Assembly (NCBI GenBank): GCA_964548955.1
Contig: CAZJTP010000002.1
Span: 4,479-68,478, forward strand
DNA from: GCA-020344555 sp964548955
GTDB lineage: Bacteria; Planctomycetota; Phycisphaerae; UBA1845
DNA: 64,000 bases
Direction of reading: 5' to 3'
Shown piece after piece: positions 43,080 through 52,846 of this stretch (the stretch's first letter is position 1; each line of letters begins with the position of its first letter). A model generated the notes under the pieces. That model worked only from the letters and a program-made list of their open reading frames with translations. It did not search any database and had not been told where the DNA came from. Both the position numbers and the translations under genes were made by a program.

Positions 43080-44720
43080 GTGATCGAGTGCTCGAACTAT
43101 TCCACCACACGAACGCCTTTACACCTGACAGGGGCTGCGCGTGGACGTCGCGCCCGATCCACCGCTTTGTTGGGTGCATTCGTTGCCGTGGTGTTGGTGG
43201 CCGCGTGGGGTACGCCGACGACCCTGGCCGCCGATCGACTCATCTTTACGCAGATTCCCGCACAGGCCGCGGATGGGCGGATGGGTACACCGCTGGATTT
43301 TGGCGTCGAGCGGGACTTGCCGCCCGGCAGCCGGATTGCGGCGTTCGATCCGAATAGCTCCACCGGCAATGTCACGGTTCTGACATCAGGTTTTGTCACC
43401 GCCGGTCGGCCTGACCTCTCATTCGACGGGAAGCGAATTCTGTTTGTTGGTAAACACCGAGCGGTTGATCCGTTCCACATGTGGGAGATGGACACGAACG
43501 GGGGCAATCCAAGGCGGATCACGGACTGGTCGGGTAACATCCACCGGGCGATCTATCTCTCCACGATCTACACGATCGACGCGGACAAACCCGTCTATCA
43601 AATCGGTTTTCATGGCGATGCGGACGGCATACGTCGAAGCTCGTTGTATACCTGTCGGGTGGATGGCACGCGCATCAGGCGGATTACGTGTGATCCAAAC
43701 GGCGTCAGCGATCCGTACCAGCTCAGCGACGGTCGGCTGCTTTTCAGCCGATGGTCAAGTGTCGACGTCGCAGCGGCTTTGCCCGGCGCCCGTGGAACGG
43801 ACCTTATGACCGTCCATACCGACGGCGCGGATGTATTCCCTTTCGCCGCGACACATGAGCCGCCGGCGGTCCGCTCGATGCCTTGTGAAACTCCGGACGG
43901 GTGGGTCGTCTATGTCGAATCGAAGGTGGGTAGTCCGGATTGCGGCGGGTCGTTAGTGGCTGTCGCCCGGACCCGAAGCTTACATTCAAGACACACTGTG
44001 GCCTCCGACACTGACGGATTCTACCAAACGCCCTATGCAATGAAGGACGGCAAACTGCTGGTCTCTTATCGAGCCGAAACCGGCGGCTCCTACGGAATCT
44101 ACGTGCTCGATCCGTCAACCGGGACCCGGATAGCAAAGGTGTTCGACGATCCAAAGTGGCACGAGGTCGATGCGCTTGTGGTTGGACCGCGGCGCATCCC
44201 CGACGGGCGTTCCAGTGTTGTCGACGAACGGATTGCCACCGGTCTTCTCTATTGCCTGGACGTCTATCTTTCCGATCGGGAACAGGGTAAGGCAATCACC
44301 CCTGGGCAGATCAAGCGGTTGCGAGTGTTCCGGGCCGATGCTGATGGTGAACAGGCTTCACACAGCGCTCCGGTGTACCGGGGAAACGGGCGGCACGGCG
44401 ATATCATTCGAGACGAGTTACTTGGGGAGGTTCCGGTTGAAACCGACGGCTCGTTCTTCCTCGAAGTCCCCGCACGCACGCCGCTGCGCTTCGAAACGCT
44501 CGACGCTGAAGGCAACGTCCTGCAATCCATGCAAAGTTGGATTTGGGTAATGCCCAGCGGGCGGCGCGGATGCATCGGTTGCCATGAGGATCGGGAGCTG
44601 ACACCACCGAACAGGCACGTGTCGGCGTTGCGGACACATCCGAGGAAAGTCGGCGTCGCTGCTCGCCCGCACTCGCCGTTTGGAGCCGGACCCTCGAGAG
44701 TGCCAGGGGGACAAGAATGA
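43080..44720 (+). CDS. Secreted PD40/WD40-like propeller protein with one c-haem site
   Basis: A 546-residue exported protein. A hydrophobic export signal lies near residues 28-50. Propeller-like repeats follow (DLSFDGKRILFVGKH, YQLSDGRLLFSRW and later). A single haem-binding CIGCH is in MPSGRRGCIGCHEDREL near residue 500. The planctomycete family includes hydrazine-synthase-alpha-like proteins, but similarity at that level cannot be judged by eye. GTG start. The stop overlaps the next gene by 4 bases. Confidence 0.8.
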   Translation: MIECSNYSTTRTPLHLTGAARGRRARSTALLGAFVAVVLVAAWGTPTTLAADRLIFTQIPAQAADGRMGTPLDFGVERDLPPGSRIAAFDPNSSTGNVTVLTSGFVTAGRPDLSFDGKRILFVGKHRAVDPFHMWEMDTNGGNPRRITDWSGNIHRAIYLSTIYTIDADKPVYQIGFHGDADGIRRSSLYTCRVDGTRIRRITCDPNGVSDPYQLSDGRLLFSRWSSVDVAAALPGARGTDLMTVHTDGADVFPFAATHEPPAVRSMPCETPDGWVVYVESKVGSPDCGGSLVAVARTRSLHSRHTVASDTDGFYQTPYAMKDGKLLVSYRAETGGSYGIYVLDPSTGTRIAKVFDDPKWHEVDALVVGPRRIPDGRSSVVDERIATGLLYCLDVYLSDREQGKAITPGQIKRLRVFRADADGEQASHSAPVYRGNGRHGDIIRDELLGEVPVETDGSFFLEVPARTPLRFETLDAEGNVLQSMQSWIWVMPSGRRGCIGCHEDRELTPPNRHVSALRTHPRKVGVAARPHSPFGAGPSRVPGGQE

Positions 44721-47113
44721 TAAAGTCCGTTGCTTCCGGATTCGCGGTTATCATGGGCTTGATGTTCGGCTGTAGTACTGGTCGGGCCGAAGAGTCTGGA
44801 TTCCCTGTCTACGTCGGTCGAAGCGTGTGCCTTCAGTGCCATGCGACGGGGCAGAATGTGAAGCCGTGTACGCTGGGTCCGAACCCAAAACATCATGACG
44901 CCTTTGCGGTGCTCGCCAAGCCGGAAGCACTTGAGATCGCAGCTATCTCCGGCATTGCCGAACAGCCGCATGACAGCCGTATCTGCCTGAGGTGCCACGC
45001 GGCTTCCGCCGATGTCGGGCGTCGATGGACCGCCGACACGTTCAAGATCGAGGACGGCGTACAGTGTGAATCATGCCACGATGCCGGCAGCTTTCACGTG
45101 CGAGCCATTCGCTCTGCCGAGCACGGTCCGACCGCCGAGGCCGTTGCGATGATCACGGCCAGGAATCCAGAGGGCTGCACACCCTGCCACATGGACAAAC
45201 CCTCCCATCGTGAGGTGCTCATAAACGGCTTCAGACGGGCACCGGCGGATTCGCTTTACAAAACCCCGGTGAATCTCGTCACATCTCACAGCGGTGATCG
45301 GCTCTACGTGGTCTGTGAGCAGAGCAACAGTCTGATTGTCGTCGACGTCAAGACCCGGTGTGTGCTGGATGAAATCACCGTCGGCCAGCGCCCGCAGAGC
45401 GTGGCCGTCAGCCCCGATGGTCGAAGGCTCTACGTAACGAATCGCATGAGCGACACGTTAACCGTTGTTGACACGGCATCGCAGAAGGTGCTCAACGAGG
45501 TGGCCGTGGGCAACGAGCCGCACGGGGTGCTTACTGATCCGACGGGAACGCACATCTATGTAGCCAACACCGGGCGGGATTCAATCTGTGTCATAGACGC
45601 CCACCGGCTTGAAGAGACGAAGCGGCTGACGGCAGGCGATGGACCCTGGTCGCTGGCGTTGAGCCAGGACGGCCGGTCGGCCTACGCGACCAGTGTCCGA
45701 CCCTACCTGGGGCGATTCCGCGATCCGCCTCGTTCGGAGATTACGATATTGGATGTCGAACGGGGCGTCGTGACGAGCCGCCCGATCGCGGATGGGGCCA
45801 ATATGTTGCAGGGAATCGCCTTCGCTGCCGGGCGCAACATCGCGCTATTCACAATGATGCGCACGAAAAGCCTCTTGCCGATCACGCGGATTGCCCAGGG
45901 GTGGACGATCACTAATGGGCTCGGTGTGGTCTGGCCCGACGGGCGCGTTGATCAGGTTCTGCTGGACGAGCCGTGCTCGTACTTCCCCGATCCGTGGGAC
46001 GTGGCTGTAAGCCCCGATGGCCGATATGCCTTGGTCACCAGCGGCGGTGCCGATCAGGTCGCCGTGGTCGACGTGCCTGGGCTATTGACCTTGATTACCG
46101 GCGCGACGGACCAAGAGCGACGAGACGTCCTTCCCAACCACCTGGGTATGAGCAGCCGGTTTGTGGTCAAGCGAATCGCCGTCGGGAGCAATCCTCGCGG
46201 CGTCGTGTTCTCACCGGACGGACGGTTCGCGTATGTGGTCAATGCGCTGGACGACTCCATCAGCGTGATCGACACGACGGACTTCATCGTCTCAGGCGAG
46301 ATCAAACTCGACGGACCTGAGGAGGTGACCGAAATCCGGTACGGTGCCAAGCTGTTCCACAGCGCGGATATCACGTTCGGCCGGCAGTTTTCCTGCCGTA
46401 GCTGTCACCCCGATGGACATATCAACGGGCTGCCACTCGATATAGAAGCGGACGGGATCGGCGTTCACCCGGTCGACAACCGCACGCTTCGCGGGATTGT
46501 GGACACGGGGCCGTTCAAGTGGGAAGGGACGAATCCGTCACTGCACCGCCAGTGCGGGGCGAGGCTTGCGGTGTTCTTCACTCGCATAGCGCCATACAAA
46601 CCCGACGAGTTAAATGCCCTCGTGCGATACATGTGCACGATCGAGCGACCGCGCAATCCCTATCGCAGTCCCGAGGGATTGACTCTGGCCCAGCGCCGCG
46701 GCAAGGCGATCTTCGATCGCAAGTTCGCAAACGACGGCACACCGCTTACGCCACAGCAGCGCTGTGTTCCCTGTCATGGCTATGCGTATCAATCGTCCAA
46801 GCTTTCGGCGCCTCTTAGGAACACGATGTGGTTCGACGAGCCGCTCGAATCCGAGGTGGACGATCTCTTCGACACTGAATCGTTCGGCGAACTCGGCGTC
46901 TATTATTATGTCGAGATCAATGCACCGTCCAACGTCTTCGATATTCCGCACCTGACTAACATTTACAACAGCGCGCCCTACCTGCACAACGGTTCCGCCA
47001 ACACGCTCGAGGAGATATGGACGCGGTTCAGCGTCACGGATGATCACGGCAAGACACTCGATCTGACCAGAGGACAGCTCAACGATCTAATCGCCTACCT
47101 TAAAGCCCTGTGA
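44717..47113 (+). CDS. Hexahaem cytochrome with YVTN propeller and di-haem C-terminus
   Basis: A 798-residue exported fusion. A signal or lipobox (MGLMFGC) precedes four haem sites in a cytochrome c554-like module (CLQCH, CLRCH, CESCH, CTPCH; about 38-165). A YVTN propeller follows (about 180-545; repeats such as RRLYVTNRMSDTLTVVD and THIYVANTGRDSICVID). The C-terminal module has two further haems (CRSCH, CVPCH) and the MauG/cytochrome-peroxidase-like end YLHNGSANTLEEIWTRF. It probably catalyses or carries periplasmic redox chemistry. ATGA overlap with the previous gene and overlap with the next make a coupled trio. Confidence 0.88.
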   Translation: MIKSVASGFAVIMGLMFGCSTGRAEESGFPVYVGRSVCLQCHATGQNVKPCTLGPNPKHHDAFAVLAKPEALEIAAISGIAEQPHDSRICLRCHAASADVGRRWTADTFKIEDGVQCESCHDAGSFHVRAIRSAEHGPTAEAVAMITARNPEGCTPCHMDKPSHREVLINGFRRAPADSLYKTPVNLVTSHSGDRLYVVCEQSNSLIVVDVKTRCVLDEITVGQRPQSVAVSPDGRRLYVTNRMSDTLTVVDTASQKVLNEVAVGNEPHGVLTDPTGTHIYVANTGRDSICVIDAHRLEETKRLTAGDGPWSLALSQDGRSAYATSVRPYLGRFRDPPRSEITILDVERGVVTSRPIADGANMLQGIAFAAGRNIALFTMMRTKSLLPITRIAQGWTITNGLGVVWPDGRVDQVLLDEPCSYFPDPWDVAVSPDGRYALVTSGGADQVAVVDVPGLLTLITGATDQERRDVLPNHLGMSSRFVVKRIAVGSNPRGVVFSPDGRFAYVVNALDDSISVIDTTDFIVSGEIKLDGPEEVTEIRYGAKLFHSADITFGRQFSCRSCHPDGHINGLPLDIEADGIGVHPVDNRTLRGIVDTGPFKWEGTNPSLHRQCGARLAVFFTRIAPYKPDELNALVRYMCTIERPRNPYRSPEGLTLAQRRGKAIFDRKFANDGTPLTPQQRCVPCHGYAYQSSKLSAPLRNTMWFDEPLESEVDDLFDTESFGELGVYYYVEINAPSNVFDIPHLTNIYNSAPYLHNGSANTLEEIWTRFSVTDDHGKTLDLTRGQLNDLIAYLKAL

Positions 47114-49404
47114 GGCACCGCGCCATGCCACGAGTTTGCCACACCATCAATGCAGTCGTCGTCATATGCTTCGCCATCGTCGTCGCCTCGGTCCGGCCCA
47201 TCGCCGCGATGGGTCAGGCACCGGCCGAATCACCGCTCGTATACCATGTGTGGGAGAGCTTCACCACACGGGACGGACTCCCCCACAACAGCATCCGCGC
47301 AATCCGAATCGCCGACGATCACGTCTGGGTCGGGACCGAAGGCGGCCTGGCGCTCTACGACGGCGGGACCTGGAAAAGCTGGACGACAGATGAGGGACTC
47401 GGCTCACCAGTAGTCACCGCGATCGATGTGGACGCCCGGACGGACGAGGTCTGGATCGGAACGTGGGGTGGCGGGCTGGTCCGCTTCAGCGCGGGGCGGT
47501 TCGACCGGTTCAATCAGATGAACAGTGGTCTTGCCGGTGATCTTGTCCTGGCCGTGCGCGTCGCGGGAGGGCGAGTCTGGACAGCCACGAGCGCCGGGAT
47601 CAGTTCCTTCGATTCGGTCAACGACACATGGGAGCTGCATTTCCCACGACGAGCGAACACACCGGAGATGGCCGTCACCAGCTTGACCGTGGCGGACGGC
47701 TCCCTGTACGCCGCCGGCTGGGGCGGCGAGGTGCAACGGTTTGACCTGGATCACGGCGACTGGAGTCTCGTTGACGGACTTGAACGGGGGCAACCGGCAA
47801 GTCCTGCGGGCGTGCGGTATTCTCACGGGGGGGCACTTGGGATCACAAGCATCGGACGATCTTTGTGGCTGCTTGAGCATGAGCGGTTGTGTCGCCGGTA
47901 TGGCACGCTTGGATGGGAAGCCCACAGCATCAGCCCCGATCCCGAGGCCGGTGGTTTTATTCGTTGCCTGGCCGCCCACAGCGAGACCGAAGCATGGGTC
48001 GGGACGAACAATGGACTGCGCGCATTGGTGGATTGGCCCACCAATACCTGGCTGACATACCGGCGTTGCAAGGATCTTGATATAAGCCTGATCACGATGA
48101 GCCGGCAGGGACGGACCATAGCGGCGCAAATCGTCAGGTCCACAATTCCGGACAATCGAATCCGGTGTGTCACGTTCGGTCAGGACGACGTCTGGGTTGG
48201 TACCGTCAATGGCCTGGCACGTGGTTCAGGTCCAAAGCGCTGGAGCGATCTTCCAGTCTGCGCGGACAGCACGAAGACGACATGTCCGCAACCGGAGGCC
48301 GTTGTCTCAGTCGCGCACACGGCTGATGCCGGTCCGGCTGTGCCAGGGGCCGTCACGATTGCGGTGCTCGGGCCGGTCGTCAGGTCGATCGTCTTGCCCA
48401 AAGAGCATCAACACAAACTCACCACCGTGGGCCGGGCGGACCCGTTGGCCGTCCAGCTCGCCGTGCACGAAGCCAACGCCCACGGCGGATATCGCGGACA
48501 CGTGCCTTTCCTTCTGGCAGCGGGTGCGGCTGAATACGAGCGCTATGGATGGGTCACGCCGGAGGACGATTTCGCTCGGTTTCTTCACCGTGATGGGGCA
48601 CTGGGAATCGTGGCGTATGTGGGACCTGGTCAGGTCATCAGAAACGCAGTGGCCTCTCGAACCGAAGTTCCGGTTGTCAATTCCTCCGATTCACCCCCTG
48701 ACGGGGATGAAGAGGCCAACCCTTGGATCTTTCGTTGCCCGGGGGATGATCCACGGCAGCACGCCCGAATGGTGAAATACATCGTCAAGAACCTCGGGCA
48801 TACCCGTTTTGCCGTGCTCCGTGCGCCGGATCCGATGGCAAGGAGACATCTGAACCTGTGGGCCCGGTATGCTAGGGATCACGTTCTAACAAGTGATAGG
48901 GCGGTTGCCGAGATCGACTACGATCCCGGCGCCGATCATCTGGATGAAGCGTTGCGGAAGGTGGCGTCGTGTGATGCCCAGGTCGTGCTAAGCTGGTATG
49001 ATGAGGCCGTGTCGGCGTCTGTGCTGCGGCGGATGCGCGAGTTGGGCATGACGCAGCTTTTTGTCGGCAGCGAGCAGGTAGTAACCGATGAGTTTCTCAA
49101 GCTCGCGGGTCCCAATCCCGGACCTGTGTTAGCGCCCTATTCATGTCCGCACCGCAGGGCCCGCGAGGCGCTCGCTCGCTTTGCCAAGCGTTATACAGCT
49201 CAGTATTCCTCTCCCAGGATGAAGCGCGAACCCACGATCGATGCGTACCTCGCTTACCACGCCACTTGCCACTTGCTGCAGGCAGTCGATCTCGCCGGGC
49301 CCAACCGCGACGCCGTCCGGCGGATGCTTGTCAAGATGGGCGACGCTCGGCTGGCGGTGCTGAAACACGGTCAGTGGGAAACGGTGACTCTACCTCATCG
49401 GTAA
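47110..49404 (+). CDS. Two-component-regulator-type propeller fused to a periplasmic ligand-binding domain
   Basis: A 764-residue exported protein. Residues about 45-390 are Reg_prop-style propeller repeats (DDHVWVGTEGGLALYDGGTW, EVWIGTWGGGLVRF, EAWVGTNNGLRAL). Residues about 410-755 are a Leu/Ile/Val-binding-type periplasmic domain (VQLAVHEANAHGGYRG; FARFLHRDGALGIVAYVGPG; RRMRELGMTQLFVGSEQV; DAYLAYHATCHLL). No membrane helix or kinase is attached, so it may be a soluble or secreted sensor or substrate-binding partner of the cytochromes. GTG 47110 overlaps the previous stop; ATG 47125 is possible. Confidence 0.85.
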   Translation: MRHRAMPRVCHTINAVVVICFAIVVASVRPIAAMGQAPAESPLVYHVWESFTTRDGLPHNSIRAIRIADDHVWVGTEGGLALYDGGTWKSWTTDEGLGSPVVTAIDVDARTDEVWIGTWGGGLVRFSAGRFDRFNQMNSGLAGDLVLAVRVAGGRVWTATSAGISSFDSVNDTWELHFPRRANTPEMAVTSLTVADGSLYAAGWGGEVQRFDLDHGDWSLVDGLERGQPASPAGVRYSHGGALGITSIGRSLWLLEHERLCRRYGTLGWEAHSISPDPEAGGFIRCLAAHSETEAWVGTNNGLRALVDWPTNTWLTYRRCKDLDISLITMSRQGRTIAAQIVRSTIPDNRIRCVTFGQDDVWVGTVNGLARGSGPKRWSDLPVCADSTKTTCPQPEAVVSVAHTADAGPAVPGAVTIAVLGPVVRSIVLPKEHQHKLTTVGRADPLAVQLAVHEANAHGGYRGHVPFLLAAGAAEYERYGWVTPEDDFARFLHRDGALGIVAYVGPGQVIRNAVASRTEVPVVNSSDSPPDGDEEANPWIFRCPGDDPRQHARMVKYIVKNLGHTRFAVLRAPDPMARRHLNLWARYARDHVLTSDRAVAEIDYDPGADHLDEALRKVASCDAQVVLSWYDEAVSASVLRRMRELGMTQLFVGSEQVVTDEFLKLAGPNPGPVLAPYSCPHRRAREALARFAKRYTAQYSSPRMKREPTIDAYLAYHATCHLLQAVDLAGPNRDAVRRMLVKMGDARLAVLKHGQWETVTLPHR

Positions 49405-49660
49405 TTGCGTTTTTGCCGACCGGACTGCGCATTTCTATACGTGCCGACATCTTCCGGTCAACGCGGACGTTCCAGATGGATTATTGATCAGTGGAGCGAC
49501 ACCGTTCATGTCGGGACGAGTTCGCACCGACTCGCGCCCCGTTGCCAGGATTCGGAGCTAGTTATACACTTTCGCTGGAGAGGTCTGTCGTGGAATGCTG
49601 CGGTCGACATGCAAAGTTCACGGCAGTTCACAGGGTGATCTAGCTGATCGGAGGTGAATC
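49405..49660. other. Spacer before the MarR-type regulator
   Basis: About 255 bases with no gene. The regulator's promoter should lie here, possibly with an operator, but no clear inverted repeat is seen. Confidence 0.4.
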
Positions 49661-50239
49661 ATGACTGCAAAGCCCCCACTCACCACCAAAACGGTGGACG
49701 GTGTGCTCAAGGCGTTGTTGGTGCTGTCGCGCACCGTCGACCATGTGCTCGAGACCTGCGCGGTCGAGTCGGTCGTGAAACAGCCTCTCTCCGCGTCAAA
49801 GGTGCAGGTTCTTCGGCTACTTGGTCATTGCGGGGGGCAGACGTCCACGCAAGTTGCCCGTTTCCTCGGCGTGAGCAAGCCAGCGGTTACACAGCTCATG
49901 GACTCAATGGTGCGTGCCAAACTGGTAGTCCGGCGAACCGGCAGGACTGACCGCCGGGAGACCAGCCTAGAACTGAGCAAGAAGGGCCGGGACCTCCATC
50001 GCGCCGTGCGCCGATCGCAACAACACTATATCCGCAACACGTTGAGGCAGGCATGCGGCGTGGACGCCGGTCAATGGGTTGACATGCTCCACGGCATGGC
50101 CGCGGGACTTGTTCAGGCCAACCAGGCGTTCGAGAACTTCTGCGCCCAGTGCGGCGCACACGCGGACGGAACCTGCGTACTCGGAGGTGGCGAGGCCAAT
50201 TGCCTCTTCCTCCAGCAAGCCGACAGAAGCAGGGAATGA
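49661..50239 (+). CDS. MarR-family regulator with a C-terminal four-cysteine cluster
   Basis: A 192-residue winged-helix repressor-type protein. The recognition region is TQVARFLGVSKPAVTQLMDS and the wing RRTGRTDRRETSLELSKKGR. Residues about 160-183 carry C-x2-C-x7-C-x8-C (FCAQCGAHADGTCVLGGGEA then NC), absent from ordinary MarR proteins and suited to an iron-sulfur cluster or zinc. Good ribosome-binding site (GGAGGTGAATC). It is convergent with, and 70 bases from, the last gene of the formate dehydrogenase island, so it may sense redox state and control it. That is an inference. Confidence 0.88.
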   Translation: MTAKPPLTTKTVDGVLKALLVLSRTVDHVLETCAVESVVKQPLSASKVQVLRLLGHCGGQTSTQVARFLGVSKPAVTQLMDSMVRAKLVVRRTGRTDRRETSLELSKKGRDLHRAVRRSQQHYIRNTLRQACGVDAGQWVDMLHGMAAGLVQANQAFENFCAQCGAHADGTCVLGGGEANCLFLQQADRSRE

Positions 50240-50308
50240 TCCAACCGATAACAACCTGCACACACCAACGTTGGACCGCGACACGACGCCCGGTTGGCCA
50301 GCCACAGA

Positions 50309-51541
50309 TTAATCCGGCGCCGGCCTGTCGACGTCGACCACCGGTCCGGGACGTTTGGCCGGGAACGTAGTGTCCTCGTCGTGGCACTCCTCGCACGTCG
50401 GGGCACGGTCGAACCGCTGGTCGATGTGGCATTCCTCGCAGTCGATCTCTGCGTGGTTATCATCGAGCCGCTGGTTGGTGATCGCGTGATCGAAGCTGTC
50501 CGGTTCCCAATCGGCGTGGCATGCGATGCAATCGCGACCGACCTTGACGAAGGGCACCGCCTCGTGACAGATTCGACAGGTTTTGTCTTCGTGATACCGA
50601 CTCAGCGGCCAACCCGTAGCGGCGTGTTGGAATGGGGCGGGTACGGGTTGCCCCTCGTTCCAGTGACAGCGGTCACACTTGCCGCCCTCCGTCACGTCCG
50701 CCCTGTGACAGAAGCTGCAGTCTTGATGATGCTCACCCATTGCCCTGACAGCCTGCACGTGCATTCTGCCCTTCTCGTGGCAGCGGACGCAGTTGTCCTC
50801 GTGATGGCATTCGGCACACTTGAGGCCAAAACGGCGGACGTGCTCTCCGTGACGGAAGATCACCTTCGTCCCGACTGAGGGTTTGGACTTTGGCTCATAG
50901 ATTTCCGTTTCGGGCTCGGGGATCGGCGGCGTCATGTGCCCCAGCGCGTCTTCGCGCGTGATGACACCGCGCTGCTCGCCGATTCTCTGAACATGGCATA
51001 CATCGCACCTGGTGTTGTGGCTCCATTCGCGGTGGCAGCCCATGCACTGGCGGTGATAGGCGCCCTTCAGGCTCGGTATTGTTATGTCCTCCCGCTTGAG
51101 AAAGGGAAAGTGGCATGTTCCACACGCGGGATGGGTGCTGCCTTCCGGCGTGTAGTGGTGACAGACGGCACACCCGTCCGAAACCTCGGCCCAGTGGGCA
51201 TGACCCAAATGGTCGAAAGGCACCGGGCCGAAGCGATCCACACCCTCCTCTTCGCTCTTGATCATGTCCAGAAGGACGAAATCAGGACCCTTCTGTTGAC
51301 TCAGCTCTTCAATTGCCGCCTGGATGCGTGTACAGGAAGGCAAGCAAATGTAATCCGCCGTGGGTCTCGGGCATGTATGGCAGCGGGTGCACTCCGAAGC
51401 TGGTGGTGGCGATACGGCGCCGGGCTTCTCGTCGACCTGGGCCTGTACGTCCTGCATCATCAGGCCAAGACATCCCACCCCTGCCGTCAACGCGATGATG
51501 ACGGACGTTCGAAAGTAATGTTGTTGCAACCGGTTGTTCAT
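50309..51541 (-). CDS. 13-haem c-type cytochrome (HmcA-like)
   Basis: A 410-residue exported cytochrome with 13 CxxCH sites: CTRCH, CAVCH, CGTCH, CMGCH, CDVCH, CAECH, CVRCH, CSFCH, CDRCH, CRICH, CIACH, CEECH and CEECH. The N-terminal signal ends near VQAQ, and a Cys-rich CPRPTADYICLPSC follows the first haem. Many extra His (FDHLGHAHW) can be distal ligands. Adjacent NrfD-like and ferredoxin subunits make it the likely cytochrome of an Hmc-type transmembrane complex. Its ATG overlaps the NrfD-like stop (ATGA), so it is the last gene of the run. Confidence 0.92.
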   Translation of the reverse strand: MNNRLQQHYFRTSVIIALTAGVGCLGLMMQDVQAQVDEKPGAVSPPPASECTRCHTCPRPTADYICLPSCTRIQAAIEELSQQKGPDFVLLDMIKSEEEGVDRFGPVPFDHLGHAHWAEVSDGCAVCHHYTPEGSTHPACGTCHFPFLKREDITIPSLKGAYHRQCMGCHREWSHNTRCDVCHVQRIGEQRGVITREDALGHMTPPIPEPETEIYEPKSKPSVGTKVIFRHGEHVRRFGLKCAECHHEDNCVRCHEKGRMHVQAVRAMGEHHQDCSFCHRADVTEGGKCDRCHWNEGQPVPAPFQHAATGWPLSRYHEDKTCRICHEAVPFVKVGRDCIACHADWEPDSFDHAITNQRLDDNHAEIDCEECHIDQRFDRAPTCEECHDEDTTFPAKRPGPVVDVDRPAPD

Positions 51542-52731
51542 GCTCTTCTCGCCCCTAGCTCGGGATGACTGATAACCGGGAAAAATGTCACGATGGCGCG
51601 ATACACCAGCATCAGTGTAGCCCCAAGTCCGACAGTGACGGCAATCTCGAAAATGGACGGGAAATAGTGGACCGTCACGTAAGGCGGTTGGTAGCCGATC
51701 AGGAATACGTTCACGCGGTTGAGGATAACGCCCAGTATCACCAACAGAGCCGCGATAAACAGCAGCCGCGGAGTGTTCCTAACGCGCGCCGACAAGAGCA
51801 TGAAGAATGGAACGATCACACCGAACACCATCTCCACAATGAAGGAGTAGCTCTGCAAGGAGCCCTCGGTCAGGTACACGTAGCTCCCGCGTATTAGCAT
51901 ATCCGTGACCTTGACGGCCAGATACAAACCGGTGAAGAACAGAACGTATTTGGAGAGTGGGCTGAGAATCTCCATCTCCGGTTTCAGCTTGAACGACCAG
52001 CCGGCGTACATCGACTCGAAAATCACCATGGGGAAGCCCACCATGAACGCCGAAAGCAGAAACAGCAGCGAGCAGACCGGCGTGTCCCACAGGTCGTGGA
52101 ACTTCGACGGGGCGATCACCATCAGGTTGCCCAGCGAAGACTGGTGCAGGCATGATAGAACCGTCCCGGCAATGACGAATAGAAACATAACCTTGCGAAG
52201 AAAGCCGCCGAGAGTCGTGCAAAAACGTTTGAGCGTCGGGAACCGTAAATCGTTCTCAAACCGCTCGCAAATGATCGGCAGGAACTCGATGTACAAAACA
52301 TTGAGATAGCACACCACGCACATGCCGACTTCGAACAGAACCGAATTGCCTTGCCATAGAATGATCGGGTGCCAGATATTGTAGAAACGCCCGAGGTCAA
52401 ACATCAATCCTATGCCAACGAACGTGTAGCCCAGCATGGCCGTCAGCAAGGCAGGACGCGCTATGGCGTGATAGTGCTCGCGGTGGAAGATGTGAGCCAG
52501 GGTCGCCGTCGTGAACCCACCGGCCGCCAGCGCCACGCCGGTGGCCACGTCGATCGATATCCATAACCCCCACGGATACTCCTGGTTGAGATTAGTGGCT
52601 CCTGCCAACCCGACGAAGGCAAAGCGGTAAACCGCGACACACGCCATGATGCCCGCGAGCACCAGTAGAACAAACACACCGGGGGTGAAGAACTTCCGGT
52701 TTACCGGCACGGGCAACTCATGTCCGCTCAC
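51538..52731 (-). CDS. HybB/NrfD-like integral membrane protein
   Basis: A 397-residue protein with about ten transmembrane helices, resembling HybB, NrfD and HmcC. Family features are EYPWGLWISIDVATGVALAA near residue 55, FDLGRFYNIWHP and the final helix with LGATLMLVYRAI. Such subunits exchange electrons with the quinone pool or pump protons. It lies between the ferredoxin subunit and the 13-haem cytochrome, giving the order of Hmc complexes. ATG start at 52731. Confidence 0.93.
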   Translation of the reverse strand: MSGHELPVPVNRKFFTPGVFVLLVLAGIMACVAVYRFAFVGLAGATNLNQEYPWGLWISIDVATGVALAAGGFTTATLAHIFHREHYHAIARPALLTAMLGYTFVGIGLMFDLGRFYNIWHPIILWQGNSVLFEVGMCVVCYLNVLYIEFLPIICERFENDLRFPTLKRFCTTLGGFLRKVMFLFVIAGTVLSCLHQSSLGNLMVIAPSKFHDLWDTPVCSLLFLLSAFMVGFPMVIFESMYAGWSFKLKPEMEILSPLSKYVLFFTGLYLAVKVTDMLIRGSYVYLTEGSLQSYSFIVEMVFGVIVPFFMLLSARVRNTPRLLFIAALLVILGVILNRVNVFLIGYQPPYVTVHYFPSIFEIAVTVGLGATLMLVYRAIVTFFPVISHPELGARRA

Positions 52732-52846
52732 TCTGTGACTCCTGTTCGCTCCTGTTAATCAAGCTGCGATCATTCCTCCCGGCTGCAAATCCAGCACCTG
52801 ACGCGCGATCGGCTACACGTGCTTTTGCTGTACGCATTTCCGGAGC

